Shown: positions 1 to 6,454, counted from the first letter of the stretch. The stretch: 9,527 bases of DNA from Oscillibacter sp. CAG:241 (GCA_000435975.1 FR884126.1:3246-12772); one strand, 5' to 3'. A program made the numbers and translations. The notes: generated by a model not told the origin, from the sequence alone.

Positions 1-24
1 TCCGCGTTGAATGATGTTCTTCAT
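1..24 (-). CDS. 5' end of a leftward gene, product unknown
   Basis: A leftward ATG at 24-22 opens a frame of eight codons reading MKNIIQRG before the window ends. It is preceded by GGAGG at 34-30 with a short AATC-type spacer, which is a normal ribosome binding site for this genome. That site is the main reason for calling it a gene. Eight residues are too few to assign a family, so no function is proposed. The gene is divergent from the phosphate transporter at 251, and a 12-bp palindrome at 62-73 lies in its likely promoter or leader. Confidence 0.5.
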
Positions 25-61
25 GATTTCCTCCATTCCCCGGTCCCTATCGCCGGGTGAT

Positions 62-73
62 TTAGCATGCTAA
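62..73. promoter_or_regulatory. 12-bp perfect palindrome, candidate operator
   Basis: TTAGCATGCTAA reads identically on both strands. It lies between the leftward start at 24 and a weak candidate leftward promoter (TTTACT at 103-98, 17-bp spacer, TAGTGT at 80-75), so it would sit just downstream of the -10 element, a typical repressor position. Nine bases of it (GCATGCTAA) recur at 224-232 near the start of the divergent gene. The TTAG...CTAA form resembles half-sites of DtxR/IdeR-type metal regulators, but that link is inference only. Confidence 0.4.
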
Positions 74-141
74 TACACTACCACACTACCGAGATAAAGT
101 AAAGACGGAATAAACACCAAATTTACCCCTGTGGGGCCGGC

Positions 142-195
142 GTGTTTTGCACGGAAAACACAAAACGACAAAATGTCCGCACAAAGCGGACGTTT
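142..195. repeat. Two adjacent hairpins in the divergent intergenic region
   Basis: The first is a perfect 7-bp inverted repeat, GTGTTTT at 142-148 and AAAACAC at 155-161, with a 6-base loop. The second pairs AAATGTCCGC at 171-180 with GCGGACGTTT at 186-195 around ACAAA, giving ten pairs of which one is a G-T wobble. Neither is followed by a convincing T tract, so they are not clear terminators. They could be leader structures of the phosphate transporter mRNA or protein-binding sites. I could not identify a convincing rightward -10/-35 pair in this gap. Confidence 0.4.
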
Positions 196-250
196 GACTG
201 CGATTGACGGCGGCGGCCCCGGGGCATGCTAACCGGGAGAGGAGGCGCAC

Positions 251-1987
251 ATGGACATTTTTGACGGATTGTCCGCTCTGGGCGGACTGTGCCTGTTTTT
301 ATTCGGCATGAGCATCATGGCCGAGGCTCTCCAGCGCCGGGCAGGCGGACGGCTGGGGGGACAGCTGCGCCGCATGACCCGCAGCCGCTGGGCGGGCTTT
401 TTCACGGGTCTTGCGGTGACGGCGGCGGTGCAGAGCTCGTCGGCGGCTATGGTGATGGTGGTGGGATTCGTGAACTCCGGACTGCTGACCCTGGGTCAGG
501 CGGTGGGGGTCATCATGGGTACCAATGTAGGCACCACAGTGACGCCCTGGCTGCTGAGCCTGGGCGGACTGGAGGGGGGCGGTTTTCCGGGACGGCTGCT
601 GCGGCCTGCGGGCTTCGTGCCCCTGCTGAGCCTGTGGGGCATCATCGCATATCTGTCCAGGAATGGCCGCCGCCGGGATACCGGCCAGGCCCTGCTGGGT
701 TTTGCCACATTGATGCAGGGAATGGAGCTGATGTCCGGCTCTGTGGCAGGACTTGCCCAGGCAGAGGGCTTCCGCCGGCTGTTTACGGCCTTTACGGACC
801 CGCTGCTGGGGTTGCTGGCCGGGGCGGTGCTGACGGCGGTGATCCAGTCCAGCTCCGCCTCCGTGGGGATATTGCAGGCCCTGGCCGCCAGCGGTCAGGT
901 TACGGTGGGCGCCGCTGTGCCCATCATTATGGGGCAGAACATCGGCACCTGCATCACGGCCATGCTGTCCTCCGTGGGGGCCAGCCGCAATGCCCGCCGG
1001 GCGGCGCTGGTCCACCTGCTGTTCAACCTTACCGGGGCCGGGGTGTGGCTGGCGGTGTTCTGGGTGGTGAAGGTGCTGGCGGCTCCGACGATGCTGGCCC
1101 GTCCCGTGACTCTGCCGGGGGTGGCGGTGATCCACACGGCCTTCAACCTGCTGTGCACGATGCTGCTGTTTCCGGCGGCGGGACTGCTGGAGCGGGCGGT
1201 GCTGCGGCTGCTGCCGGGTGAGGACGGGGAGAAGGGGACGGAGCTGGACTCCCGGCTGCTGGCGGCCCCGTCGGCGGCCCTGGAAAAATGCCGGGAGCTG
1301 GCCGGAGAGATGGCGGCCCTGGCCCGGGATAACCTGCGCCGGGGCGTGGCTGCTCTGACGGAGGTGCAGCCTGCTTCGGCAAAGGAGCTGCGGCGGCAGG
1401 AGGAGCGCATCGACCGGATGGAGGACGTGATGGGGACATTCCTGGTGCGGCTCAGCGGCCAGACGCTGACCCGGCGGGCCAACGCCCGGGCGGCGGAGCT
1501 GCTGGCGCTGATCGGCGATTTTGAGCGGCTGGGGGATCACGCCATGAACCTGTTGGAAAGCGGGGAGGAGCTGCGGGATAAGGACATTTCCCTGCCCGCT
1601 GAGGACCGCCGGGAGCTGCGGGTGCTGACGGACGCCGTGGAGGAGATCGCGGACCTGGCCCTGGACGCCTTCCGACGGGAGGACCCCGCCGCCCAGGCGG
1701 AGGTGGAGGCCCTGGAGCAGGTCATCGACGGCCTGAAGGAGCAGCTGCGGTCCCGGCGCATCCGGCGGATGCAGCAGGGGAGCGGCACCATGGAGCTGGG
1801 CTTTGTATGGTCCGACGTGCTGACGGACCTGGAGCGGGCGGCGGACCATTGCAGCAACATTGCCGGGTGCGTGGCGGGGCTGCCCGATGGGAACCAGGGG
1901 CTTCATGCCGCCCAGACGGCCCTGCGGCAGCAGGACCCGGCGTTTGAGGACCGGGTCCGCCGCTATGCGGAAAAGTATCGGGTATGA
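251..1987 (+). CDS. Na/Pi cotransporter with C-terminal PhoU-like domain
   Basis: 578-residue inner-membrane protein of the Na/Pi-cotransporter II family, with the same architecture as E. coli YjbB. The N-terminal 310 residues carry the family's inverted duplication. Each half has a QSSSA motif (Q61-A65 and Q199-A203) followed by a G(T/Q)N(V/I)GT segment (residues 90-95 and 228-233) among about eight hydrophobic helices. A cytosolic helical region at about 340-545 holds two PhoU metal-binding motifs, DFERLGDH (423-430) and DLERAADH (526-533). The start is fixed by AGGAGG at 240-245, five bases upstream. Family members move phosphate with sodium, and YjbB has been linked to phosphate export; direction here is unknown. 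No pst genes are nearby, so the PhoU-like domain probably acts on its own transporter. It appears monocistronic, ending at the hairpin at 1995-2023. Confidence 0.93.
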   Translation: MDIFDGLSALGGLCLFLFGMSIMAEALQRRAGGRLGGQLRRMTRSRWAGFFTGLAVTAAVQSSSAAMVMVVGFVNSGLLTLGQAVGVIMGTNVGTTVTPWLLSLGGLEGGGFPGRLLRPAGFVPLLSLWGIIAYLSRNGRRRDTGQALLGFATLMQGMELMSGSVAGLAQAEGFRRLFTAFTDPLLGLLAGAVLTAVIQSSSASVGILQALAASGQVTVGAAVPIIMGQNIGTCITAMLSSVGASRNARRAALVHLLFNLTGAGVWLAVFWVVKVLAAPTMLARPVTLPGVAVIHTAFNLLCTMLLFPAAGLLERAVLRLLPGEDGEKGTELDSRLLAAPSAALEKCRELAGEMAALARDNLRRGVAALTEVQPASAKELRRQEERIDRMEDVMGTFLVRLSGQTLTRRANARAAELLALIGDFERLGDHAMNLLESGEELRDKDISLPAEDRRELRVLTDAVEEIADLALDAFRREDPAAQAEVEALEQVIDGLKEQLRSRRIRRMQQGSGTMELGFVWSDVLTDLERAADHCSNIAGCVAGLPDGNQGLHAAQTALRQQDPAFEDRVRRYAEKYRV

Positions 1988-1994
1988 AAAACTA

Positions 1995-2023
1995 CCCCGG
2001 CGCAGGCACCGCCTGCGCCGGGG
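1995..2023 (+). terminator. GC-rich hairpin after the phosphate transporter
   Basis: CCCCGGCGCAGGC at 1995-2007 pairs perfectly with GCCTGCGCCGGGG at 2011-2023 around a 3-base loop, seven bases after the stop codon. The stem is strong, but the sequence that follows is TTCAACTTGTC rather than a run of Ts. It is therefore either a weak intrinsic terminator or a 3'-end stabilising stem. The MATE gene at the other end of the window has the same arrangement: a strong stem followed by a TTGTCAAAAA sequence. Confidence 0.65.
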
Positions 2024-2059
2024 TTCAACTTGTCAAAAAGAATTTTTGACAAGTTGAAC
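2023..2059. repeat. Perfect 17-bp inverted repeat, dispersed TGTCAAAAA family
   Basis: GTTCAACTTGTCAAAAA at 2023-2039 and its exact complement at 2043-2059 flank the 3-base loop GAA. The left arm shares a 16-bp core with sequences at 4927-4942 and 9508-9523, so this is one member of a family of sequences found at transcription-unit ends in this window. The right arm begins with five Ts on the + strand, and the symmetrical left arm gives five Ts on the - strand. It may contribute to termination in either direction. Confidence 0.7.
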
Positions 2060-2061
2060 AA

Positions 2062-2097
2062 GCATTTTCAGAGCTTTCATAAAAGCTCTGAAAATGC
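2062..2097. repeat. Perfect 16-bp inverted repeat
   Basis: GCATTTTCAGAGCTTT at 2062-2077 pairs exactly with AAAGCTCTGAAAATGC at 2082-2097 around the loop CATA. It starts two bases after the preceding 17-bp inverted repeat, so the two form back-to-back cruciforms or RNA stems. The following sequence is not T-rich, so it is not a classical terminator. No other copy was seen in the window. Function unknown. Confidence 0.65.
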
Positions 2098-2108
2098 GGT
2101 GATTGAAA

Positions 2109-2139
2109 ACGAAAGACACCCCTGATGGGTTTCTTTCGT
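2109..2139. repeat. Imperfect inverted repeat
   Basis: ACGAAAGA at 2109-2116 pairs with TCTTTCGT at 2132-2139, and ACCC (2118-2121) with GGGT (2127-2130), interrupted by one C/T mismatch and closed by the loop CTGAT. It is the fourth inverted repeat in a run beginning at 1995. It could be a remnant terminator or part of the same intergenic element. Confidence 0.5.
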
Positions 2140-2331
2140 AACTATCTTCCTTTCCGAAGGCGGAGGCGATCCTGCTTTTTTGACATGCGGTGAGGGAAAT
2201 TTCCGCATCCCGTTTCGACGATTATTTGCCATCGGTGTGCCATAATACACGCTGATCGGCTAATTTTTCCACCTGCCGGGGCCGGAAAAGGAATCGCACC
2301 GGAAAAAACCCGGTTTTGGGCAGGGGAGGGC

Positions 2332-2360
2332 TTGAGAAATTGGGACATATCCTGTACAAT
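2332..2360 (+). promoter_or_regulatory. Sigma-A type promoter of the zinc transporter operon
   Basis: TTGAGA at 2332-2337 and TACAAT at 2355-2360 are separated by exactly 17 bp. Transcription should start near 2367, leaving a leader of about 30 bases that includes the ribosome binding site GAGGGGGG just before the ATG at 2396. The -10 hexamer lies inside a dyad (2351-2373), which suggests repression at this promoter. Confidence 0.7.
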
Positions 2361-2373
2361 ATAATTTTACAGG
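2351..2373. promoter_or_regulatory. Imperfect dyad over the -10 element, candidate metal-regulator operator
   Basis: CCTGTA at 2351-2356 and TACAGG at 2368-2373 are exact inverted arms centred on base 2362. Three further inner pairs match, so 9 of 11 positions obey the symmetry. The dyad covers the -10 hexamer and the expected start point, where a bound protein would block initiation. Upstream of a zinc uptake operon the natural candidate is a Fur-family (Zur) or DtxR-family repressor. The sequence does not match the Bacillus Zur consensus as I know it, so the identity of the regulator is inference. Confidence 0.5.
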
Positions 2374-2395
2374 CATACAAAGAGGGGGGATTCCC

Positions 2396-3403
2396 ATGAA
2401 ACGATATCGTCGCCGGGCGCTGTGTCTGCTGCTGGCGGCGGCGCTGCTGCTGGGCGGCTGCGCCGGACCCACGGCAGGGAAGGACGACGGCAGACTGCGG
2501 GCGGTTTGCACCCTGTTTCCTTACTATGATTTTGTCCGGGCCATCGGCGGCGACCGGGTGGAGCCGTATCTGCTGGTGACCGCCGGGCGAGAGGCCCACA
2601 GCTTCGAGCCTACGCCTCTGGATGTGATCCGCATCTCTGAGGCGGACGTGTTTCTCTGCAACGGCGGCGAAAGCGAGGAATGGGTAGAGGACATTCTGTC
2701 CGCTGCCGGGGAGAACATCGGCTCTGTGGTCCGTATGATGGACCACGTGGACGCCCTGGGTGAGGAATTTTCCGAGGGCATGCAGGGCGGCCACGACGAT
2801 CACGACGGCCATGACGATCACGACGGCCACGACGATCACGACGGCCATGACCACGACGGTCATGAGGAGCACATCGAATACGACGAGCATATCTGGACCT
2901 CACCCCGCATTGCCATGGACCTGTGCCGGGTCATCGCGGATACCCTGTCCCAGGCGGACCCGGACCACGCGGCGGAGTATCAGACGCGGCTTGCGGCGTA
3001 TGTGCAGAAGCTGTCGGACCTGGACCAGGCGTTCCGGGACACGGTGGAAGGAGGCAGCCGCCGCCTGCTGGTGTTCGGCGACCGGTTCCCGCTGCTGTAT
3101 TTCTGCCGGGAGTACGGCCTGGACTACCGGGCGGCCTTCCACGGCTGCTCCGGCGACACGGAGCCGTCTCTGGCTACGCTGAAGTACCTCATTGACAAGG
3201 TGCGGGCGGAGCAGATTCCGGTGGTGTACACCATCGAGCTCAGCAGCCAAAAGGTGGCCTCCGCCATTGCCGAGACCACCGGGGCCAGGATCCTGACCTT
3301 TCACTCCTGCCAGACCCTGACCCGGCAGGAATTTGACCGGGGGGAGACGTATCTCTCCCTGATGTGGAAAAATGTGGACGTACTGAAGGAGGGGTTGTCA
3401 TGA
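2396..3403 (+). CDS. znuA: Zinc-type ABC transporter substrate-binding lipoprotein (ZnuA/AdcA-like)
   Basis: 335 residues, cluster A-1 (ZnuA/TroA) family; captures extracellular metal for the membrane partners encoded just downstream. The N-terminus is a lipoprotein signal: a basic start, a hydrophobic run, and LGGC with the lipidated Cys at residue 22. Family motifs are HSFEPTPLD (68-76, ligand H68) and DEHIWTSPRIA (163-173, ligand H165). Between them lies a His/Asp-rich loop (132-159, ten His), a hallmark of zinc rather than manganese binding proteins. The usual third-ligand position reads VFGDRFP (226-232), with no His; H249 (AFHGC) or H303 (TFHSC) may substitute. The start is supported by GAGGGGGG upstream. 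It overlaps the ATPase gene by ATGA. I read it as zinc; manganese is possible but less likely. Confidence 0.92.
   Translation: MKRYRRRALCLLLAAALLLGGCAGPTAGKDDGRLRAVCTLFPYYDFVRAIGGDRVEPYLLVTAGREAHSFEPTPLDVIRISEADVFLCNGGESEEWVEDILSAAGENIGSVVRMMDHVDALGEEFSEGMQGGHDDHDGHDDHDGHDDHDGHDHDGHEEHIEYDEHIWTSPRIAMDLCRVIADTLSQADPDHAAEYQTRLAAYVQKLSDLDQAFRDTVEGGSRRLLVFGDRFPLLYFCREYGLDYRAAFHGCSGDTEPSLATLKYLIDKVRAEQIPVVYTIELSSQKVASAIAETTGARILTFHSCQTLTRQEFDRGETYLSLMWKNVDVLKEGLS
2789..2872 (+). repeat. In-frame 18-bp tandem repeat encoding the His/Asp-rich loop
   Basis: Three 18-bp units at 2789-2806, 2807-2824 and 2825-2842 each encode GHDDHD. Units 1 and 3 are identical; unit 2 differs by one silent change (CAC to CAT). 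A 15-bp unit (2843-2857, GHDHD) and a diverged 15-bp unit (2858-2872, GHEEH) follow. Near-identity at the DNA level points to recent expansion by slippage or unequal exchange. The repeat length could vary between strains without breaking the frame. Confidence 0.9.
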
Positions 3404-4116
3404 GCGAACCCAAGATACTCATAGACTGCCGTGACGCGGCCCTGGGCTATGAGGGCCGCCCCATCTGGGAGCATCTGTCGTTCCGGGTGCGCCGGGGGGA
3501 TTATCTTTGCATCGTGGGGGACAACGGCTCCGGCAAGTCCACCCTGCTGAAAAGTCTGCTGGGCCTGCTGCGGCCCCTGTCCGGGGAAATCCACCTGGAC
3601 GACAGTGTGCGCCGGGGGGCCATCGGCTACCTGCCCCAGCAGACCCGGGCGCAGAAGGATTTCCCCGCCACCGTCAGCGAGGTGGTGCTGTCGGGCTTCC
3701 TGAGCGCCCGGGGATGGAAATTTTTCTACACACCGGCTCAGAAATCCCAGGCATTGCAGCACATGGGCAAGCTGGGCATTCTGGAGCTGAAGGACCGGTG
3801 TTACCGGGAGCTGTCCGGCGGCCAGCAGCAGCGGGTGCTGCTGGCCCGGGCTCTGTGTGCGGCAGGGAATCTGCTGGTGCTGGATGAACCGGTGACGGGA
3901 CTGGACCCCGCTGCCGCCGACGACCTGTACCGCACCCTGCGGTATCTCAACCGCACCGAGGGCATGGCCGTGGTGATGGTGACCCACGACATCCGCAGCG
4001 CCCTGCGGGATGCCACCGCCATCCTGCACGCCGGACGGAACCAGTGGTTCCTGGGCACGCCCCGGGAATATCTGGCCTCGCCCTACGGAAAACGCTTCGG
4101 AGGTGACCTGTCATGA
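3400..4116 (+). CDS. znuC: Zinc-type ABC transporter ATP-binding protein
   Basis: 238-residue cytoplasmic ATPase that powers the importer. All ABC motifs are present: Walker A GDNGSGKST (40-48), Q-loop near Q80, signature LSGGQQQR (138-145), Walker B LLVLDEP (158-164), D-loop GLDP (167-170) and switch histidine H196 in VTHD. I chose the ATG at 3400 over an in-frame ATG at 3364. The 3400 start has AGGAGG at 3387-3392 with a 7-base spacer and makes an ATGA overlap with the upstream stop, implying translational coupling. The earlier ATG would add 12 residues inside the previous gene. The stop overlaps the next gene by ATGA in the same way. Length and motifs match the ZnuC/MntB-type metal ATPases; the metal is inferred from the binding protein. 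Confidence 0.94.
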   Translation: MSEPKILIDCRDAALGYEGRPIWEHLSFRVRRGDYLCIVGDNGSGKSTLLKSLLGLLRPLSGEIHLDDSVRRGAIGYLPQQTRAQKDFPATVSEVVLSGFLSARGWKFFYTPAQKSQALQHMGKLGILELKDRCYRELSGGQQQRVLLARALCAAGNLLVLDEPVTGLDPAAADDLYRTLRYLNRTEGMAVVMVTHDIRSALRDATAILHAGRNQWFLGTPREYLASPYGKRFGGDLS

Positions 4117-4919
4117 GCCTGCTGCTGGAAATGTTTACCTATCCCTTCATCGTCCGGGCCTTCGTGGTGGGCATTCTGGTGTCCCTGTGCGCGGCGCTGC
4201 TGGGGGTGCCCCTGGTGCTCAAGCGGTATTCCATGATCGGCGACGGCCTGAGCCATGTGTCCTTCGGGGCCCTGTCCATCGCCGTGGCCTGCGGCTGGGC
4301 CCCGCTGCCGGTATCCATTCCGGTGGTGATCTTGGCGGCCCTGGGCCTGCTGCGGCTGACGGAAAACAGCCGCATGGGGGCCGATGCCGCCATTGCCGTG
4401 GTGTCCGCCTCGTCCCTGGCTGCCGGCGTCATTGTCACCAGCCTGACCACCGGCATGACCACGGACGTGGACAGCTATATGTTCGGCTCCATTCTGGCCA
4501 TGGACCGGTCGGACGTGGCCCTCAGCGCCGGACTGTCGGCGGCGGTGCTGCTGCTGTTCGTGCTGTTTTACCACAAGCTGTTCGCCATCACCTTCGACGA
4601 GAGCTTCTCCCGGGCCACCGGTGTGCGGGTGGGGCTGTACAATACGTTCCTCTCCGTGCTGACGGCCCTGACCATCGTGCTGGGAATGCGGATGATGGGG
4701 GCTATGCTGATCTCCAGCCTGGTGATCTTCCCGGCCCTGTCCGCCATGCGGGTGAGAAAGAGCTTCAGGGGCGTGGTGATCCTGGCGGGGATCCTGTCCG
4801 TGACCTGCTTCTGCGCGGGGCTCACCGCATCGTATCTGCTCAGCACCCCGGTGGGCGCCACGGTGGTCATCGCCGACCTGCTGGCGTTTCTGGTGTGCAG
4901 CATAGTGGGGAAGAAATAG
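4113..4919 (+). CDS. znuB: Zinc-type ABC transporter permease (ABC-3 family)
   Basis: 268-residue integral membrane protein of the ZnuB/TroC (ABC-3) family, forming the transmembrane channel of the importer, presumably as a homodimer. Family signatures are LVLKRYSMIGDGLSHVSFG (35-53), GMRMMGAMLISSLVIFPALS (191-210) and TPVGAT (245-250). Hydrophobic segments fall at about 13-36, 50-80, 95-112, 137-155, 175-210 and 220-262. The start overlaps the ATPase stop (ATGA) and has GGAGGTGA at 4099-4106. It is the last gene of the operon: the stop is eight bases before the 62-bp palindromic terminator. No fur/zur-type regulator gene follows, although one often accompanies such operons in Firmicutes. Confidence 0.93.
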   Translation: MSLLLEMFTYPFIVRAFVVGILVSLCAALLGVPLVLKRYSMIGDGLSHVSFGALSIAVACGWAPLPVSIPVVILAALGLLRLTENSRMGADAAIAVVSASSLAAGVIVTSLTTGMTTDVDSYMFGSILAMDRSDVALSAGLSAAVLLLFVLFYHKLFAITFDESFSRATGVRVGLYNTFLSVLTALTIVLGMRMMGAMLISSLVIFPALSAMRVRKSFRGVVILAGILSVTCFCAGLTASYLLSTPVGATVVIADLLAFLVCSIVGKK

Positions 4920-4926
4920 ATAAACG

Positions 4927-4988
4927 CTCAGCCTGTCAAAAAAACCCCGCTTTCACGCGTGAAAGCGGGGTTTTTTTGACAGGCTGAG
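4927..4988. terminator. 62-bp perfect palindrome acting as a bidirectional terminator
   Basis: The 31 bases 4927-4957 are the exact reverse complement of 4958-4988, with no mismatch and no spacer. The inner part is a GC stem (CCCCGCTTTCACG and its complement) flanked by seven As on the left and seven Ts on the right. It is therefore a textbook stem plus U-tract for transcripts arriving from either side. It separates the convergent zinc operon and purA-purB. The outer arms carry the CTGTCAAAAA sequence of the dispersed family seen at 2023 and 9508. Confidence 0.93.
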
Positions 4989-5035
4989 GGCGGGGACGCT
5001 TGTGCGTTCCGGTCCTTTTCCGGTTTACAAACGGC

Positions 5036-6454
5036 TCACAGGCTGACGCCGCCGTCGGCGGAGGATGCGTCCTCCAGCAGGGGGGCAATGCGGTCCAGCA
5101 GAGCGCGGACCTGCTGCGGGCAGCGGCCAATGTAACGGGCCGGGTCCATGAGGCGGTCCAGCTCCGGGCGGGTCATACCAAAGGCCGGGTCCGCCGCCAG
5201 ACGGTCCAGCAGGTCGCAGGGCTCACCGTCCTTCATCCGGGCGGTGGCGGCCATGGAGTGTACCCGCACCCGCTCATGGAGCTCCTGCCGGTCGCCGCCG
5301 CGCTTGACGGCCTCCATCATCAGGTTCTCCGTGGCCAGGAAGGGCATATACTCCCGGATGGTCTTGTCCACCACCTTTTCGTTGACCCGCAGGCCGTCTG
5401 TAACGTTCTGGGCCAGGCGCAGAATGGCGTCGGCGCACAAAAAGCCCTCGGGCATGGACAGGCGGCGGTTGGCAGAGTCGTCCAGGGTGCGCTCCATCCA
5501 CTGGACGGAGGCAGTCATGGGAGCATTCATGGCGTCGGCCATGAGATAGCGGCTCAGGGAGCAGATGCGCTCACAGCGCATGGGGTTGCGCTTATAGGCC
5601 ATGGCCGACGAGCCGATCTGGTGCTCCTCAAAGGGCTCCTCCAGCTGACGGTCGTGCTGCAGCAGGCGGATGTCATTGGCCATGCGGTAGACGCTCTGAG
5701 CCATAGACGACAGGCAGTTCAGAATCCGGGCATCTACCTTCCGGGGGTAGGTCTGGCCGCAGACGGTGAAGCAGGAGTCAAAGCCGAACCCGGCAGCGAT
5801 GCGGCGGTTCATCTCGTCAATCTTTGCCTCATCGCCCTCAAAGAGATCCATGAAGCTGGCCTCGGTGCCGGTGGTGCCCCGGCAGCCCAGAAAGCGCAGG
5901 CTCCCCAGGACAAAATCCAGCTCCTCCAGGTCTGACAGCAGATCCTGGAGCCACAGGCAGGCTCGCTTGCCCACGGTGACAGGCTGGGCGGGCTGATAGT
6001 GGGTATAGCCCAGGGTGGGCGTGGCGGCGTATTTTTCCGCAAAGGCAGAGAGATTCTTCATCACCGCCAGCAGCTGGCCCCGGAGATAACGCAGCCCGTC
6101 CCGGTACAGGATCAGGTCGGCGTTGTCGGTGACGTAGCAGCTGGTGGCCCCCAGATGGATGATGCCCGCCGCCAGAGGCGCGGCCTTGCCGTAGGTATAG
6201 ACGTGGGCCATGACATCGTGGCGGACCTCCCGCTCCCGCTGCCGGGCGGTGTCGTAGTCGATATCGGTGATGTGCTGCTCCAGCTGGCGGACCTGCTCCT
6301 CCGTTACCGGCAGACCCAGGTCATGCTGGGCCCGGGCCAGGGCCGTCCACAGGCGGCGCCAGGTCTGAAAGCGCATGTCCGGAGAGAACAGGTGCAGCAT
6401 ATACGGTGAGGCGTAGCGCCCGGCCAGGGGGGATTCGTAAACGTCGTGGGACAT
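5036..6454 (-). CDS. purB: Adenylosuccinate lyase
   Basis: 472-residue cytoplasmic enzyme of the fumarase/aspartase superfamily. It releases fumarate from SAICAR in de novo purine synthesis and from adenylosuccinate in the last step to AMP. Visible motifs are RHDVMAHV (78-85, with the conserved His79), TSCYVTDNADL (104-114), THYQPAQPVT (151-160, catalytic His152 region) and the flexible signature loop GSSAMAYKRNPMRCER (281-296) with the catalytic Ser. The YKRNP-type loop and 472-residue length resemble the longer lyase class that includes animal ADSL rather than the shorter B. subtilis type. The start has GGAGG at 6465-6461, six bases away. It lies 23 bp after purA, in the same operon, and ends near the bidirectional terminator. 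Confidence 0.96.
   Translation of the reverse strand: MSHDVYESPLAGRYASPYMLHLFSPDMRFQTWRRLWTALARAQHDLGLPVTEEQVRQLEQHITDIDYDTARQREREVRHDVMAHVYTYGKAAPLAAGIIHLGATSCYVTDNADLILYRDGLRYLRGQLLAVMKNLSAFAEKYAATPTLGYTHYQPAQPVTVGKRACLWLQDLLSDLEELDFVLGSLRFLGCRGTTGTEASFMDLFEGDEAKIDEMNRRIAAGFGFDSCFTVCGQTYPRKVDARILNCLSSMAQSVYRMANDIRLLQHDRQLEEPFEEHQIGSSAMAYKRNPMRCERICSLSRYLMADAMNAPMTASVQWMERTLDDSANRRLSMPEGFLCADAILRLAQNVTDGLRVNEKVVDKTIREYMPFLATENLMMEAVKRGGDRQELHERVRVHSMAATARMKDGEPCDLLDRLAADPAFGMTRPELDRLMDPARYIGRCPQQVRALLDRIAPLLEDASSADGGVSL

Larger units (their letters stand above)
1988..2395. other. 408-bp intergenic region with hairpin cluster and zinc-operon promoter
   Basis: I see no credible gene here. From left to right it holds a GC-rich terminator-like hairpin (1995-2023), a perfect 17-bp inverted repeat (2023-2059), a perfect 16-bp inverted repeat (2062-2097) and an imperfect one (2109-2139). 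A weak bulged stem (2160-2175) follows and runs into six Ts and TTTTTTGACATG (2176-2187). A GC-rich stretch of about 140 bp comes next in which I recognise nothing. The region ends with the promoter and dyad of the zinc operon (2332-2373) and its leader. A leftward open frame across 2142-2348 lacks a good ribosome binding site and family resemblance and is not called. Confidence 0.75.

Noticed and set aside
299..1906. Long leftward open frame (535 codons) opposite the phosphate transporter
   Set aside because: Its composition is rich in Gln, His, Pro and Arg, the pattern expected from the antisense of a GC-rich membrane-protein gene. The + strand frame has clear family motifs.
2142..2348. Leftward 68-codon open frame between the phosphate transporter and the zinc operon
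   Set aside because: It has no recognisable domain and no convincing ribosome binding site, and its 5' end overlaps the zinc operon's -35 region. It is best explained as chance in GC-rich DNA.
2789..2872. CRISPR-like or non-coding repeat array
   Set aside because: The repeats are contiguous, without spacers, in frame, and encode the His/Asp loop expected in zinc-binding proteins.
3364..3399. Upstream in-frame ATG for the ABC ATPase
   Set aside because: It would add 12 residues inside the binding-protein gene. The ATG at 3400 has AGGAGG at the right distance and an ATGA overlap with the preceding stop.
5000..5935. Rightward open frames opposite purB and purA, including one of 425 codons at 6472-7749
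   Set aside because: They are antisense shadows. The leftward frames carry the adenylosuccinate lyase and synthase motifs, ribosome binding sites and a shared promoter.
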